This document shows positions 25,463 through 35,549 of a stretch of 64,000 bases of DNA, in pieces. Below the pieces are notes generated by a model. It did no database searches and was not told the origin of the DNA. It saw only the letters and a program-made list of their open reading frames with translations. The position numbers and the translations under genes are program-made. The first letter of the stretch is position 1. Each line of letters starts with the position of its first letter. The stretch covers positions 103,541-167,540 of the forward strand of contig FNPA01000008.1 in NCBI GenBank assembly GCA_900107185.1, written 5' to 3'. The DNA is from Ruminococcaceae bacterium YAD3003 (GTDB lineage Bacteria; Bacillota; Clostridia; Saccharofermentanales; Saccharofermentanaceae).

Positions 25463-26749
25463 TCAGGGGGCAGTAATACCGAAATCCTTGTCTCCGTCAC
25501 GTGAGATAAATGTCATCGGAGGGAGCTCAACAATGTTTCCGTTATCAGCAGATACAGCCTTCATATAGAAAGTCATTTCCGGATGAGGACAGTCATTTAC
25601 AGGGTTCATTTCCTCATCGTACAATTCTGAAACAATAACAGGAGTCATATAACCTTCAGGCATAAGCACATTAAGTGTATCGCCTTTATACAGCTTATTC
25701 TTCTGGGTTACCTTGATAAGACCTTTCTCAGGATTGAAGCTGTCAGTAACTCCTACTACAAAAGCAGGCTTGTTATAAGACTTGTCAGGATCGATCTTTG
25801 CATCATCACAGGGACTGTCAAAGAAGAACCCGGTGTCATAATCTCTATGCACAACCTTATCCAGAATCTCTTTCCAGCGCGGATCAACCTTATAGTTATC
25901 AGGATCTTTGCAATAAAGGTCGATAGCTTCACGGTATACCTTTGTAACGGCAGCCGCATAATAAGCGCCCTTGATCCTTCCTTCGATCTTAAAGGAATTA
26001 ATGCCAGCATCAACGAGCTCAGGAACATGGTCGATCATGCAGATATCACGGCTTCCGAAAATGTAAGTGCCTCTTCTGTCTTCCTCGATGGGAAGCGGTT
26101 TGTCAGGACGCTTATCCTCTACTACCGTAAAACCCCATCTGCAGGGCTGGGCACATGCTCCGCCGTTAGATCTTCTTCCTGTGAAATAGTTGGATAAAAG
26201 GCATCTGCCTGAATAGGAAACGCACATAGCTCCGTGAATGAAGCATTCGAGTTCAACATCAGAAGGAATAGCAGCACGGATCTTTTTAATCTGAGCAAGA
26301 GAAACCTCACGAGCGAGTACTATTCTCTTAGCGCCTTGTGCTGCCCAGAAATTACATGCAGCACTGTTGGTAACACTTGCCTGTGTAGAGATATGAATCT
26401 CCATATCAGGACAAAGTGTACGCACCATGGTGAATACACCAGGATCGGAAACAAGAACAGCGTCCGCTCCACTCTCGTTGCCAACAAATCTGACTGCATG
26501 TTCAAGTCCGTTAAGGTCATCTTCTGTCGGCATAACATTGAGAGTCACGTAGCACTTAACGCCGTGATCGTGAGCATAGGAAATGCCCGCCTTCATCTCG
26601 TCTTCATTGAAATTATCGCTGAACGCACGAAGTCCGTAACTGGTGCCGGAAAGATATACAGCATCAGCACCATATGAAACAGCGGCACGGAGTTTTTCAG
26701 GATTACCGGCCGGGCTTAAGATCTCGTAATGTGAACGGTCGTGACCCAT
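25463..26749 (-). CDS. U32 family peptidase-like protein (TrhP/RlhA type)
   Basis: 428 residues. EILSPAGNPEKLRAAVSYGADAVYL is the N-terminal barrel signature, and ELECFIHGAMCVSYSGRCLLS is the U32 signature with its cysteines, followed by GGACAQPCRW, giving the four-cysteine set that binds an Fe-S cluster in this family. Despite the 'peptidase' name, characterised members (TrhP, RlhA) modify RNA by hydroxylation, with prephenate-derived cofactor chemistry. A C-terminal beta domain (~330-420) matches the long-form proteins. It lies 18 nt after mltG, a pairing often seen in Clostridia. AAAGGAATCTTATATG supports the start. Confidence 0.88.
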   Translation of the reverse strand: MGHDRSHYEILSPAGNPEKLRAAVSYGADAVYLSGTSYGLRAFSDNFNEDEMKAGISYAHDHGVKCYVTLNVMPTEDDLNGLEHAVRFVGNESGADAVLVSDPGVFTMVRTLCPDMEIHISTQASVTNSAACNFWAAQGAKRIVLAREVSLAQIKKIRAAIPSDVELECFIHGAMCVSYSGRCLLSNYFTGRRSNGGACAQPCRWGFTVVEDKRPDKPLPIEEDRRGTYIFGSRDICMIDHVPELVDAGINSFKIEGRIKGAYYAAAVTKVYREAIDLYCKDPDNYKVDPRWKEILDKVVHRDYDTGFFFDSPCDDAKIDPDKSYNKPAFVVGVTDSFNPEKGLIKVTQKNKLYKGDTLNVLMPEGYMTPVIVSELYDEEMNPVNDCPHPEMTFYMKAVSADNGNIVELPPMTFISRDGDKDFGITAP

Positions 26750-26767
26750 ATAAGATTCCTTTGCCGG

Positions 26768-27967
26768 TTATGTATCAGGTACTACAACCAAACCGCTGGT
26801 CTCTGTAGGCTCAGTAGTTTCAGAAGTTTCTGCAGCTGCATTATCTGAAGCGATCCAGTTCTCTCTGTATCTGTCAACGTTTGCTTCGTGATCAGCATAG
26901 TTGGTCGCAAATGCTGTACCACCGTCTATACCCGTAGCACAGAAATAGTAATATCCGCAATTCGGCTCAGGATACAAAGCTGCAGAGATAGCATCCAGGC
27001 CTGGCATACAGATAGGTCCCGGAGGAAGTCCCTGGTGCGTGTATGTGTTATAAGGGCTGTCGATATTCATCTGTTCATCAGAGTGGAGAAGCGTTGTTCT
27101 TCCGCCATTCATCTCAATGAGATAGTTGATAGTAGCTGATGAACCCAAAACATCACCATAGTCCATTCTGTTATGGAATACAGCGGAAACCAGCATCATG
27201 TCAGCCGGCTTACCTGTCTCCATCTGAATAATGGAAGCCAGAGTGATTACTTCATCCATTGTCATGCCGAGTCTTTCTGCACGTACGTAATACTCATCGT
27301 AGAGCTTGCTCTGCATGTTGTTAAGGAACTTTCTGATGATTGACTCAGGGCTCGCATTAACGTCGAAATTATAAGTATCGGGATAGAGATAACCTGCAAG
27401 GATGAAATCTCTTCCCTCCTTGATCTCGATCTGTGATACGAACTCGTAATCGACAAAAAGATTCGGTGAATTCATGCACTTATCAAACTCTTCATCATCG
27501 AAGTTAAGACCAGCATCATGAAGAATCTGCTTGATCTCATAGTAAGTAACACCTTCAGGAATCGTAACAGTTACCGCCGCAGGTTCGAGAGTAAGGAAGA
27601 ACATGAGCTCGTCATATGAAAAGCCCTTTAACAGGTAGTGTGTACCTGCAACATAGGCACCGTCAAAACCGTTAAGCTTACTGATTATCGAGAACAGGAA
27701 CTTATTGGTAATAAGACCCTGCTCATAGAGCTTGTCAGCTATATCAGATGTGGAATCACCGTTTTTGATTACAACGGTAACAGCGCCTTCTGTGTCAGCC
27801 TTGATATCGTACTTACCTTCTTCAATATCTGTCTTGAGCGCGTTGAATCTCTTATCCTGAGAAATGACATAGTTATAGCCGACGTAAACGCCGGCTACTG
27901 CGAATCCGAATAAAAGTGTCAGGATTATAAGTATTCTGAGAGCGACTCTGACTTTGTTAGATAACAT
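26768..27967 (-). CDS. mltG: Endolytic murein transglycosylase
   Basis: 399 residues with one N-terminal transmembrane helix (IIILTLLFGFAVAGVYVGY region), a LysM-like subdomain (DSTSDIADKLYEQGLI ... GTHYLLKGFSYDELM) and the YceG catalytic domain. The active-site Glu is retained in LASIIQMETGKP, where the adjacent non-catalytic residue is Gln instead of the usual Glu. YNTYTHQGLPPGPICMPG and the FATNYADHEANV tail are standard. MltG cuts nascent glycan strands at the membrane and helps set their length. The C-terminus ends in a Thr/Glu-rich stretch. It precedes the U32 gene and follows typA. Confidence 0.93.
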   Translation of the reverse strand: MLSNKVRVALRILIILTLLFGFAVAGVYVGYNYVISQDKRFNALKTDIEEGKYDIKADTEGAVTVVIKNGDSTSDIADKLYEQGLITNKFLFSIISKLNGFDGAYVAGTHYLLKGFSYDELMFFLTLEPAAVTVTIPEGVTYYEIKQILHDAGLNFDDEEFDKCMNSPNLFVDYEFVSQIEIKEGRDFILAGYLYPDTYNFDVNASPESIIRKFLNNMQSKLYDEYYVRAERLGMTMDEVITLASIIQMETGKPADMMLVSAVFHNRMDYGDVLGSSATINYLIEMNGGRTTLLHSDEQMNIDSPYNTYTHQGLPPGPICMPGLDAISAALYPEPNCGYYYFCATGIDGGTAFATNYADHEANVDRYRENWIASDNAAAETSETTEPTETSGLVVVPDT

Positions 27968-27999
27968 AAGTAAAAGACTACCCCCGTTTAAATTCTAGT

Positions 28000-29853
28000 T
28001 TATGCGTCCTTGTTCTTAAGCTTTGCTACAGTCTTGGCACGCAAATCGTTATTAAGTATCTTCTTGCGAAGTCTGATTGACTTAGGAGTTACCTCACAGA
28101 GCTCATCATCTTCGACAAATTCGAGGCACTGCTCAAGGGAGAAAGTCAGAGGCGGTGTAAGACGCATTGCATCGTCTGCACCTGCTGAACGCATGTTGGT
28201 TACATGCTTTTTCTTGCAGACATTAACGGTAATATCATCAGGCTTAGGATTGATACCTACGATCATGCCTTCGTATACCGGTGTGCCTGCTCCGATGAAA
28301 AGTGCACCTCTATCCTGAGCATTGTACAATCCGTAGGTTACAGCCGTTCCGGTCTCGAATGCTACGAGCACTCCCTGACCTCTCGTCTCGATGTCACCTG
28401 CGAAGGGTTCAAAGCCCGAGATAACGGAGTTCATTATACCATTGCCCTTAGTGTCGGTCAAAAACTCGGTACGGTATCCGAGGAGTCCTCTGGAAGGAAT
28501 CTTGAACTCGAGACGGGTATATCCCTTGGTTGGAGGAAGCATGTTGAGGAGCTCACCTTTACGTCTTCCGATCTTCTCCATAACAGGACCTACGAAGTCC
28601 TCAGGAACGTCGATTACGAGCTCTTCAACAGGTTCACAGAGAACGCCGTCGATCTCCTGCATGATAACCTTCGGCTTACTTACCTGGAATTCATATCCTT
28701 CACGGCGCATTGTCTCGATAAGGACTGAGAGATGTAGCTCTCCTCTTCCCTTTACGATGAATGCTTCTGTAGTATCTGTCTCTTCAACTCTCATGGAAAC
28801 GTTTGTCTCGATTTCCTTGAAGAGTCTGTCTCTTAAGTGACGGGAAGTAACGAACTTACCTTCCTGACCTGCAAATGGGCTGTCGTTAACTGAGAATGTC
28901 ATTGCGATAGTAGGCTCGTCGATCTTTACGAACGGGAGCGGCTCGGGAACAGTTGCATCACAGAGTGTATCTCCGATGTTGATATCAGCAATACCTGCAA
29001 CACATACGATCTCACCGATAGATGCGGATTCAACTTCCTCACGGCCGAGGTTATGGAATCTCAAAAGTTTAACTACTCTTGCATTTCTCTTACCGTCTTC
29101 ACCATATGTTACGAGGGCAACGTTCTCACCCTGCTTGATAGTACCTCTCTCAACTCTGCCTACGCCGATTCTGCCGATATAAGGATCGGAGTCGATGTTG
29201 GATACGAGGAGCTGCATAGGGCCATCAGGATCACCAACCGGGCAGGGTGTGTACTCAACTACTGTATCAAGGAGAGGTGTGAAGTCGAGTTCTTTGCCTT
29301 CTTCATATTCCTTGAGGTCGAGTGTTGCGATACCTGTCTTACCGGAAGTATATACAACAGGGAATTCGAGCTGCTCATCGTCTGCGCCGAGCTCGATAAA
29401 AAGATCGAGAACCATGTCTACTACTTCAAGAGGTCTTGCGTCAGGTCTGTCGATCTTGTTGATGCATACGATAGGCTTAAGACCTAACTCCAATGCCTTG
29501 TGAAGAACGAATCTAGTCTGAGGCATAGGACCATCGAAAGCATCAACTACGAGAAGAACGGAGTCAACCATCTTAAGTACTCGCTCTACCTCACCGCCGA
29601 AGTCAGCGTGGCCGGGAGTATCTACTACGTTGATGCGGATGCCCTTGTAATCAATAGCTGTATTCTTTGCAAGGATCGTGATTCCTCTCTCACGCTCCAG
29701 GTCGTTAGAGTCCATAACCTGCTCAACAACGGCCTCGTTCTCACGATAAACGCCGGCCTGCTTGAGCATGGAGTCAACGATCGTTGTCTTACCATGGTCA
29801 ACGTGTGCGATGATAGCAATGTTTCTTAAATTCTCGATAGTTGTGACTGCCAT
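28000..29853 (-). CDS. typA: Ribosome-associated translational GTPase BipA/TypA
   Basis: 617 residues. [15 protein letters not shown] is the P-loop, [12 protein letters not shown] the switch I region, [14 protein letters not shown] the G3 motif and NKIDRPDA the G4 motif. EF-G-like domains II, III and V follow, with the BipA-specific C-terminal domain around residues 480-617 ([34 protein letters not shown]). The protein binds ribosomes and supports large-subunit assembly and growth under stress. Codon bias is strong, as expected for a highly expressed gene. Start supported by GGAGAAATCATTTATG. Confidence 0.97.
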   Translation of the reverse strand: MAVTTIENLRNIAIIAHVDHGKTTIVDSMLKQAGVYRENEAVVEQVMDSNDLERERGITILAKNTAIDYKGIRINVVDTPGHADFGGEVERVLKMVDSVLLVVDAFDGPMPQTRFVLHKALELGLKPIVCINKIDRPDARPLEVVDMVLDLFIELGADDEQLEFPVVYTSGKTGIATLDLKEYEEGKELDFTPLLDTVVEYTPCPVGDPDGPMQLLVSNIDSDPYIGRIGVGRVERGTIKQGENVALVTYGEDGKRNARVVKLLRFHNLGREEVESASIGEIVCVAGIADINIGDTLCDATVPEPLPFVKIDEPTIAMTFSVNDSPFAGQEGKFVTSRHLRDRLFKEIETNVSMRVEETDTTEAFIVKGRGELHLSVLIETMRREGYEFQVSKPKVIMQEIDGVLCEPVEELVIDVPEDFVGPVMEKIGRRKGELLNMLPPTKGYTRLEFKIPSRGLLGYRTEFLTDTKGNGIMNSVISGFEPFAGDIETRGQGVLVAFETGTAVTYGLYNAQDRGALFIGAGTPVYEGMIVGINPKPDDITVNVCKKKHVTNMRSAGADDAMRLTPPLTFSLEQCLEFVEDDELCEVTPKSIRLRKKILNNDLRAKTVAKLKNKDA

Positions 29854-29981
29854 AAATGATTTCTCCGTAAAAAAGATCAGTTCAAACCTAAAACTGATGC
29901 GCCTATAAATTATTAATAAAAACCGAGTAATATTTTGCTACTGAAATGGTCGGATTAGTGACTGTGATATTTCACAAAATA

Positions 29982-31313
29982 TCAGTCTTCTTCGCCGTTC
30001 TTATTACGCAAAAGGAGACGCAGTGGAACGCCTTCAAATCCGAAGTTACGTCTTAACTGGTTCTCAAGATAACGCTCATATGAGAAATGGGACAATTCCT
30101 TGTCGTTTACAAAGAGCACGAACGTAGGCGGCTGAACAGAAACCTGTGTGCCGTAATAAATGCGGAGATGTCTTCCCTTGTCCTGAGGAGTCGGTACCTG
30201 TGTTACCGCTTCAGAAATCATCTTGTTAAGAACGCTTGTAGTAAGGCGCTTCTGTGAATTCTCGTATACCATCTTTATCAGCGCAAAAAGCTTTTCAACA
30301 CGCTGACCTGTTTTGGCAGAAATAAAGAGCACAGGCGCATAATCCATGAAAGGAAGACGGTCTTTAACGATCTTCTCCATCTGCTCAAGAGTGCCTGTCT
30401 GCTTTTCAATTAAATCCCATTTGTTGATTACAATGACGGATGCCTTGCCGGAGTCATGGGCCATACCTGCAATTCTGGTATCCTGCTCGGTAACCCCTGC
30501 CTCAGCGTCAATAAGGATGACGCAGACATCACTTCTGTCGACAGCCGCAACGGCTCTTACCATCGAATAACGCTCGATGACATCTTCGATCTTACCCTTT
30601 TTACGCATGCCGGCAGTATCTACGATAGTAAACGAACCGTATTCATTCTCAATAAGGGAGTCAATCGTATCTCTGGTTGTTCCCGCAATATCGGAAACAA
30701 TGCTTCGCTCTGAACCCGTAAGTCTGTTAGATAAAGAAGACTTACCGGCATTAGGTCTGCCGATAATTGCGACTCTGATCGTCTCATCCTTGCCCTCAGA
30801 CTCATCTGCAGGCGGAAATTTTGAAACAATGAGGTCGAGCATTTCGCCAAGACCTAACTTATGCGCTGCTGAAATAGCGCAAACATCCTCCAGGCCAAGA
30901 TTATAGAATTCATAGAATTCCGGCGGAGGATCACCGACATAATCGGATTTGTTAACACAAACGACAACCGGACGCCCTGCCTTTCTGAGCATTACCGCAA
31001 TTTCCTCGTCTGCTGCCGTAAGGCCGCTCTTAAGATCACACATAAAAAGGATGACATCTGCTGTCTCGATAGCGATTTCAGCCTGAACTCGCATCTGCTG
31101 CAAAATAATGTCATCTCCTGTGTCAGGCTCAATACCGCCTGTGTCGATCATTATGAAATCTCTTCCGCACCAGGAAGTTTCCGCATATATACGGTCGCGC
31201 GTAACACCGGGAGTGTCATGCACGATTGAGATTCGCTCACCATAGATAGTGTTGAACAGAGAGGATTTGCCTACATTCGGCCTTCCCACTATTGCCACAA
31301 CAGGTTTGCTCAT
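29982..31313 (-). CDS. der: Ribosome biogenesis GTPase Der (EngA)
   Basis: 443 residues from the chosen start, with tandem GTPase domains. The first has VGRPNVGKSSLFN, DTPGVTRD and DTGGIE; the second has IGRPNAGKSSLSNRL and DTAGMRKKGK. The KH-like C-terminal domain ends in VPLRLLLRNKNGEED. Der acts in 50S subunit maturation. The frame extends 19 codons upstream, but MSKPVVAIVGRPNVGK is the normal N-terminus and has GGAAGGGC upstream. Only 32 bp separate the ATG from the rpmF terminator, so transcription either reads through or begins in a promoter I cannot see. Confidence 0.96.
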   Translation of the reverse strand: MSKPVVAIVGRPNVGKSSLFNTIYGERISIVHDTPGVTRDRIYAETSWCGRDFIMIDTGGIEPDTGDDIILQQMRVQAEIAIETADVILFMCDLKSGLTAADEEIAVMLRKAGRPVVVCVNKSDYVGDPPPEFYEFYNLGLEDVCAISAAHKLGLGEMLDLIVSKFPPADESEGKDETIRVAIIGRPNAGKSSLSNRLTGSERSIVSDIAGTTRDTIDSLIENEYGSFTIVDTAGMRKKGKIEDVIERYSMVRAVAAVDRSDVCVILIDAEAGVTEQDTRIAGMAHDSGKASVIVINKWDLIEKQTGTLEQMEKIVKDRLPFMDYAPVLFISAKTGQRVEKLFALIKMVYENSQKRLTTSVLNKMISEAVTQVPTPQDKGRHLRIYYGTQVSVQPPTFVLFVNDKELSHFSYERYLENQLRRNFGFEGVPLRLLLRNKNGEED

Positions 31314-31345
31314 ACAGCCAATATGCCCTTCCTTTGCAAAAATAA

Positions 31346-31376
31346 GAGGCAGTGCCTTAATTCCATACACTGCCTC
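31346..31376 (-). terminator. Terminator after rpmF
   Basis: GAGGCAGTG and CACTGCCTC are perfect complements around a 13-nt loop; the minus strand then reads TTATTTTTGC. It lies between rpmF and der. Confidence 0.75.
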
Positions 31377-31399
31377 GTTAACTAATACTTCTAATTATC

Positions 31400-31585
31400 T
31401 CAGATCTCTTCGTCGACTTTGATAACCTGTTTTCCGTCCAGGTAACCGCAGTTCTTGCAGACCGTACGGCGAAGCATCTTAGCATGACACTGGGGACATT
31501 CAACGAGACCCGGCATGTTAAGTTTCCATGCGCTTCTGTGACGAGCTGTCCTTGCCTTCGACCATTTACGCTTCGGATGTGCCAT
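31400..31585 (-). CDS. rpmF: 50S ribosomal protein L32
   Basis: 61 residues: basic N-terminus MAHPKRKWSKARTARHRSAW, then a zinc ribbon with CPQCHAKM and CKNCGY, so this is the four-cysteine (C+) zinc-binding form. Normal length for L32. GGTGAAGATGAATG precedes the frame, and the usual Firmicutes context (yceD upstream) is replaced here by a DUF1934 gene 44 nt upstream. A terminator follows. Confidence 0.97.
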   Translation of the reverse strand: MAHPKRKWSKARTARHRSAWKLNMPGLVECPQCHAKMLRRTVCKNCGYLDGKQVIKVDEEI

Positions 31586-31629
31586 TCATCTTCACCTCTT
31601 TCTTTACACAAATGCTTGAAGATAATACA

Positions 31630-32061
31630 TTATATTTCTTCGTTTTGCAAGAGCCTTTTTATGGAAAAGATATTCCTGATCGGTTCACCGCTGTCAGGAT
31701 CGAGCGTATAACTGATCTCTGCGCCGTCTATAAGGCCCCCCGGGAAATTAATATATTCCGTATCTATCTCTACGTCAATCGGTCCGAAAGCCGTTATCAT
31801 CGAGCTTTTTGTTCTGTTTCCGACCTCGAAAACCATTCTGGACGTAACATCGCCGTTTCTTACAACAATTGCTTTAGATTCTTCTTTTATTAAAGTTAAT
31901 ACAAAATGAGTTTCTTTTTCGTTCTCTTTGTGTTTCTCGTTCCAATTGTAAATCGTTCTGGTACCTTCCTTGGAAACTATGCCCATAGTCTTCAAAGGTT
32001 CACCATATACACCGGTCTTTATCTCAAACAGGCACTTTTCTTCAATATTTTCTTTACCCAT
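31630..32061 (-). CDS. DUF1934 family protein
   Basis: 143 residues with the beta-barrel pattern of DUF1934 (YwiB-like) proteins: repeated amphipathic strands, FVLTLIKEESKAIVVRNGDVTSRMVFEVG, and the typical ending AEISYTLDPDSGEPIRNIFSI. The family has a lipocalin-like fold and no established role. No signal peptide. It starts one base inside the stop of murI, so it is translationally linked to it, and rpmF follows. The family is often found near murI, argS or rpoE in Firmicutes. Confidence 0.82.
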   Translation of the reverse strand: MGKENIEEKCLFEIKTGVYGEPLKTMGIVSKEGTRTIYNWNEKHKENEKETHFVLTLIKEESKAIVVRNGDVTSRMVFEVGNRTKSSMITAFGPIDVEIDTEYINFPGGLIDGAEISYTLDPDSGEPIRNIFSIKRLLQNEEI

Positions 32062-32903
32062 CAGATGGTCACCTCATATTTGTCAGTAGAAAAATGTCTT
32101 GTTCCTGAAGGCAGGCCTTCGCCGAGGAAAGGAGCAGCAACCTTCTCAAAGAGTTCAGGTTCGTCACTGGTATAAAACTCTCTTACAGGGCCGTCGGCAG
32201 ACTCTTCTGAAGAAATTCCCTCTTTATTAAGGAGTTCAGATACAACCTGGGCAGTAGCTTCTCCTGTATTTACGAGAACTATCCCTTCTCCCATTACTTC
32301 TCCGATAACCTTGGAGAGCAGAGGATAATGGGTGCAGGCCATAACCAGAGTATCAACACCAGCCTCTTTAAGGGGTTTCAGATATTCTTCAGCCGTAAGT
32401 CTCGTTACTTCCGTATCCCACCAGCCTTCCTCAGCCAGCGAAACGAACAACGGACATGCCTGTTCAAAGATCTCAATATCCTTCATTCCCAATTCAGCGG
32501 CTCTTCTCTCCACAGCATCTTTATAAACACCTGTAGAAATCGTACCCTTGGTGGCAATAATGCCGATCTTGCCGTTCTTAGTTGATCTGCAAGCTACGTC
32601 AGCACCGGGTGTAACCACTTCTACGACCGGAACATTGGCTCTCTTTTTGAGTTCTTCATATGCATAAGCACTGGCCGTATTGCATGCGATAACGATCATC
32701 TTTACGTCTTTTGTCTCAAGGAACTTAAGATTCTGCAGAGAATAACGGATTATTGTGCTTTTTGACTTGGTCCCGTAAGGTGCTCTCGAATTGTCACCAA
32801 AATAGATAGTGCTCTCATTCGGGACACTATTCCAAATCTCACGAAGAACAGTAAGTCCTCCGATACCTGAATCGAAAACTCCAATCGGTCTGTTATCAGT
32901 CAT
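32061..32903 (-). CDS. murI: Glutamate racemase
   Basis: 280 residues. IGVFDSGIGGLTVLREI is the N-terminal signature with the catalytic Asp region, VIACNTASAY holds the first catalytic cysteine, and MACTHYPLL holds the second. The enzyme makes D-glutamate for peptidoglycan. It lies 16 nt after the RluA-family gene and shares a base with the DUF1934 gene, forming rluA-murI-DUF1934-rpmF. All catalytic residues are present and the length is normal. Confidence 0.96.
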   Translation of the reverse strand: MTDNRPIGVFDSGIGGLTVLREIWNSVPNESTIYFGDNSRAPYGTKSKSTIIRYSLQNLKFLETKDVKMIVIACNTASAYAYEELKKRANVPVVEVVTPGADVACRSTKNGKIGIIATKGTISTGVYKDAVERRAAELGMKDIEIFEQACPLFVSLAEEGWWDTEVTRLTAEEYLKPLKEAGVDTLVMACTHYPLLSKVIGEVMGEGIVLVNTGEATAQVVSELLNKEGISSEESADGPVREFYTSDEPELFEKVAAPFLGEGLPSGTRHFSTDKYEVTI

Positions 32904-32919
32904 TTATATAATTCTCTCC

Positions 32920-33903
32920 TTATTTAAGGCGAACGTTATAATCTGGTCCTATTTTAAAGGTTTTGCCCGACACGTCAACGTGCATATTATTTTTGGGGAC
33001 CTTGCCGAACATGATCTGACAGCTGAACAGCTGCTGGTATTTTACCTTCTTGCCGTCCTTTGTCTCAAAGTACATGTTGACCTTGTTTCTGCCGTAATTG
33101 CCGTCACCGATTACAGGATGACCGAGATGAGCAAATTGAGCTCTGATCTGATGAGTTCTTCCCGTAACGAGCTCCAATTCCAGGTCTGAAACGCTCTCGC
33201 CATCAGGTCCCGCATTCTCAAAAGTCTTGAGAATTCTGTACTTCGTAGCAATATCGAGGTCTCCGGGCTGCTTTACGTCATGGATATAGACTTTACCCTG
33301 TTTGGTCTTCTCCAAATAACCCTTAACTTCCTTATAAATAGTTCCATCCTCGCCTACTGCCGGTTCTCCCACATAGGGTTCGCCGAGCACGAGGGCGCGG
33401 TATCTCTTAACTACAAGATTATTCTTAAAGAGCTCAACACAATCAGCCAGTGCCTGTTTATTCTTTGCAATAAGAACAAGGCCGCCGGTATTCATATCAA
33501 TTCTATGGCAGAGCTCGGCATCTCTATATTTTGTTATGTCACGGATCTGATCGATCAGGGTATCTTCGATATCATCTCTGCCAGAGTGGACAGCTATTCC
33601 CTGTGATTTGTTGACGATAAGAAGTCCCTTAGTCTCTGCGATGATCTCGAACATCTTCTCCTGGGGTTTAGCCTTCGTTGTAGCTTTCGGTGCTCCGTCG
33701 AAAAGATCATCCGGAAGCCATATCTCTACGACATTGCCTTCTTTTACAGCAATATCCTTGTTGACCTTTTTGCCGTCGATCCTTATGTCACGGCGCTTGA
33801 GCGCATGAAACAGATCCGCAGATTTAAGTTGCGGATAAGCCTCCTGGCAGGCCTTTACGACATGAAGTCCGTCCTGAGATCTTGTTACTTTGAAATCACG
33901 CAT
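32920..33903 (-). CDS. RluA-family pseudouridine synthase
   Basis: 327 residues. An N-terminal S4 domain (residues ~15-70, LFHALKRRDIRIDGKKVNKD) precedes the synthase domain with HRIDMNTGGLVLIAK, which contains the catalytic Asp, and VTGRTHQIRAQFAHLGHPVIGD. It converts uridines in rRNA or tRNA to pseudouridine; which site cannot be told from sequence. The spacing of the S4 domain and 327-residue length fit RluC/RluD-like proteins. Upstream gap to the next gene is ~65 bp. Confidence 0.92.
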   Translation of the reverse strand: MRDFKVTRSQDGLHVVKACQEAYPQLKSADLFHALKRRDIRIDGKKVNKDIAVKEGNVVEIWLPDDLFDGAPKATTKAKPQEKMFEIIAETKGLLIVNKSQGIAVHSGRDDIEDTLIDQIRDITKYRDAELCHRIDMNTGGLVLIAKNKQALADCVELFKNNLVVKRYRALVLGEPYVGEPAVGEDGTIYKEVKGYLEKTKQGKVYIHDVKQPGDLDIATKYRILKTFENAGPDGESVSDLELELVTGRTHQIRAQFAHLGHPVIGDGNYGRNKVNMYFETKDGKKVKYQQLFSCQIMFGKVPKNNMHVDVSGKTFKIGPDYNVRLK

Positions 33904-33968
33904 TTACCTTTGACCCCGACAAATCCTTATAATGCATGATATTTTACCACAAAGGAGAACGGTAAACT

Positions 33969-34832
33969 TTAACGCTTGGGGATGGGCAAAAGGCTCCTTG
34001 TACTAGCCTTATATTCGGCATAACCCGGCTTAGAAGACTGGCGTTTATCAGCCATAGGAATACTTACAAAGAAGAATAACAGCGTGTTGGCCATAGCACC
34101 TGCAATAAACCACCAGTGGAATGACATGACAGATACAGCCTGTATAGAAATTCCCCACCACATCAGGATCTCACCGAGATAATTGGGGTGTCTTGCATAC
34201 TTCCAAAGACCTGTACGGATAAGTCCGTGCTGACCGCTCTTTCTGTATTTCTGCATCTGTGCATCTGCAACAAGCTGAAGCGTCGCCGCACCGATGCAGA
34301 CAGCCATACCTATATAACTTCCTATATTCGCTCTAAGATCGAACTTTATCACGTAAACAGCCGGAAGGGTAGTCATATAAACGATGAGAGTAGGTACCAT
34401 ATGAATTCCCGCGAAGTTGATGAGCGGATATAACCTGCCGGTCTCTTTTTCGAATTTTGTATAGCGCCAGTCCTGATGGTTAAGGCCTCCGAATACATAT
34501 GCCCAGTTTGCGGTAAGCCTTACACCCCAATAAATAATCGAAATCAGAAGAAGTATCGTGGCCGGAGCATAGATGATATGACATACTGCAAAACACAATA
34601 CGATAACTATGGGCTGGACACTCCAGTAAGGATCGTAAACAGATGCATTTTTAAAGATCAGACTGAAAATAAAAACAAATACAGTGGATACAACATCAGC
34701 TATAAGAAGATTTACCCAGAAAGGAAACCGGAGCACAAAGTACACCAATATGCCAAGACATGCCGTCATTATGTAAATGCACACAATTAGCAGAATACTG
34801 ATAGCTTTACTGTTTTTGATCTTATCCATCAA
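33969..34832 (-). CDS. DUF1295 / steroid 5-alpha-reductase-like membrane protein
   Basis: 287 residues, about seven transmembrane helices. GLWKYARHPNYLGEILMWWGI is the signature shared by DUF1295 proteins, isoprenylcysteine methyltransferases and steroid 5-alpha reductases, in which the Arg-His-Pro-Asn-Tyr stretch binds the cofactor. An earlier DPYWSVQP motif is diagnostic of DUF1295. The bacterial substrate is not known. It overlaps surE by 4 nt (ATGA at 34829-34832), so the two form an operon. Confidence 0.85.
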   Translation of the reverse strand: MMDKIKNSKAISILLIVCIYIMTACLGILVYFVLRFPFWVNLLIADVVSTVFVFIFSLIFKNASVYDPYWSVQPIVIVLCFAVCHIIYAPATILLLISIIYWGVRLTANWAYVFGGLNHQDWRYTKFEKETGRLYPLINFAGIHMVPTLIVYMTTLPAVYVIKFDLRANIGSYIGMAVCIGAATLQLVADAQMQKYRKSGQHGLIRTGLWKYARHPNYLGEILMWWGISIQAVSVMSFHWWFIAGAMANTLLFFFVSIPMADKRQSSKPGYAEYKASTRSLLPIPKR

Positions 34833-35539
34833 CTGTAATTCTTAACCTTACTGACTGAAACGTAGTTTCCTATTATAGCAGCGAGATCTGTACCCTCACT
34901 GCCGGACCAGTGCCTTTCAAAATTCACCTTGTAGCTTATTTTATCTCCATCTTTAGAAACTAAATCATAACCGACACAGAAATCATCCTGAGAAACTATG
35001 CAATCGTACTTAATACCTTTACATTCTTCAACAGAACAATCAGGGAAATTTACATTCCAGATTTCATTTTTCCCCAAAGGCATATCGATAAGCTTAGTTG
35101 CTATCTCTTCGATATATTTATCAGTGATTTCATGATTTCCTATGTGAGATTCAGAAAAAGCTATTGTATGTATTCTGTGATTGGCAGCCTCCAGAGCGGC
35201 ACCGACAGTAGCTGAATACTGGATATCTGATGCGATATTATATCCTGCATTAATCCCACAGAAAACAACGTCAGGACCGCCCGGCACAACACAATTCAGA
35301 CCGACACTTACGCAATCGGAAGGCGTGCCCGAAGTGCAATATGCGTGAACTCCTTCAACCGGAAAATCAACAGGCCACACATCAACCGGCTCCCAGAAAG
35401 TAGCAGAATGCGACATAGCACTGAACTGTCTGGCAGGTGCCACAACCCAGACTTCACCAAACTTCTTTGCAAGTTTTGCGAGTCTTGCTATACCTTCTGA
35501 ATCTATACCATCATCGTTTGCAACCAGTATTTTACGCAT
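34829..35539 (-). CDS. surE: 5'/3'-nucleotidase SurE
   Basis: 236 residues. ILVANDDGIDSEGI supplies the metal-binding Asp-Asp pair, APARQFSAMSHSATFWEP the Ser/Asn segment, and CVSVGLNC with GINAGYNIASDIQYSATVGAALEA the remaining active-site loops. SurE dephosphorylates nucleoside monophosphates and polyphosphate. GGAAAGAAGTATG gives the start. It lies upstream of and overlaps the DUF1295 gene. Confidence 0.93.
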   Translation of the reverse strand: MRKILVANDDGIDSEGIARLAKLAKKFGEVWVVAPARQFSAMSHSATFWEPVDVWPVDFPVEGVHAYCTSGTPSDCVSVGLNCVVPGGPDVVFCGINAGYNIASDIQYSATVGAALEAANHRIHTIAFSESHIGNHEITDKYIEEIATKLIDMPLGKNEIWNVNFPDCSVEECKGIKYDCIVSQDDFCVGYDLVSKDGDKISYKVNFERHWSGSEGTDLAAIIGNYVSVSKVKNYS

Positions 35540-35549
35540 ACTTCTTTCC

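Noticed and set aside
26768..27967. Loss of the MltG active-site Glu (IIQMET instead of IVEKET)
   Set aside because: The catalytic residue corresponds to the second Glu of the motif (Glu218 in E. coli MltG), which is retained; only the neighbouring residue is changed.
28204..28728. 174-codon plus-strand open frame opposite typA
   Set aside because: It is antisense to a highly conserved GTPase with strong codon bias, has no ribosome site and its translation shows no domain; it is a shadow of typA.
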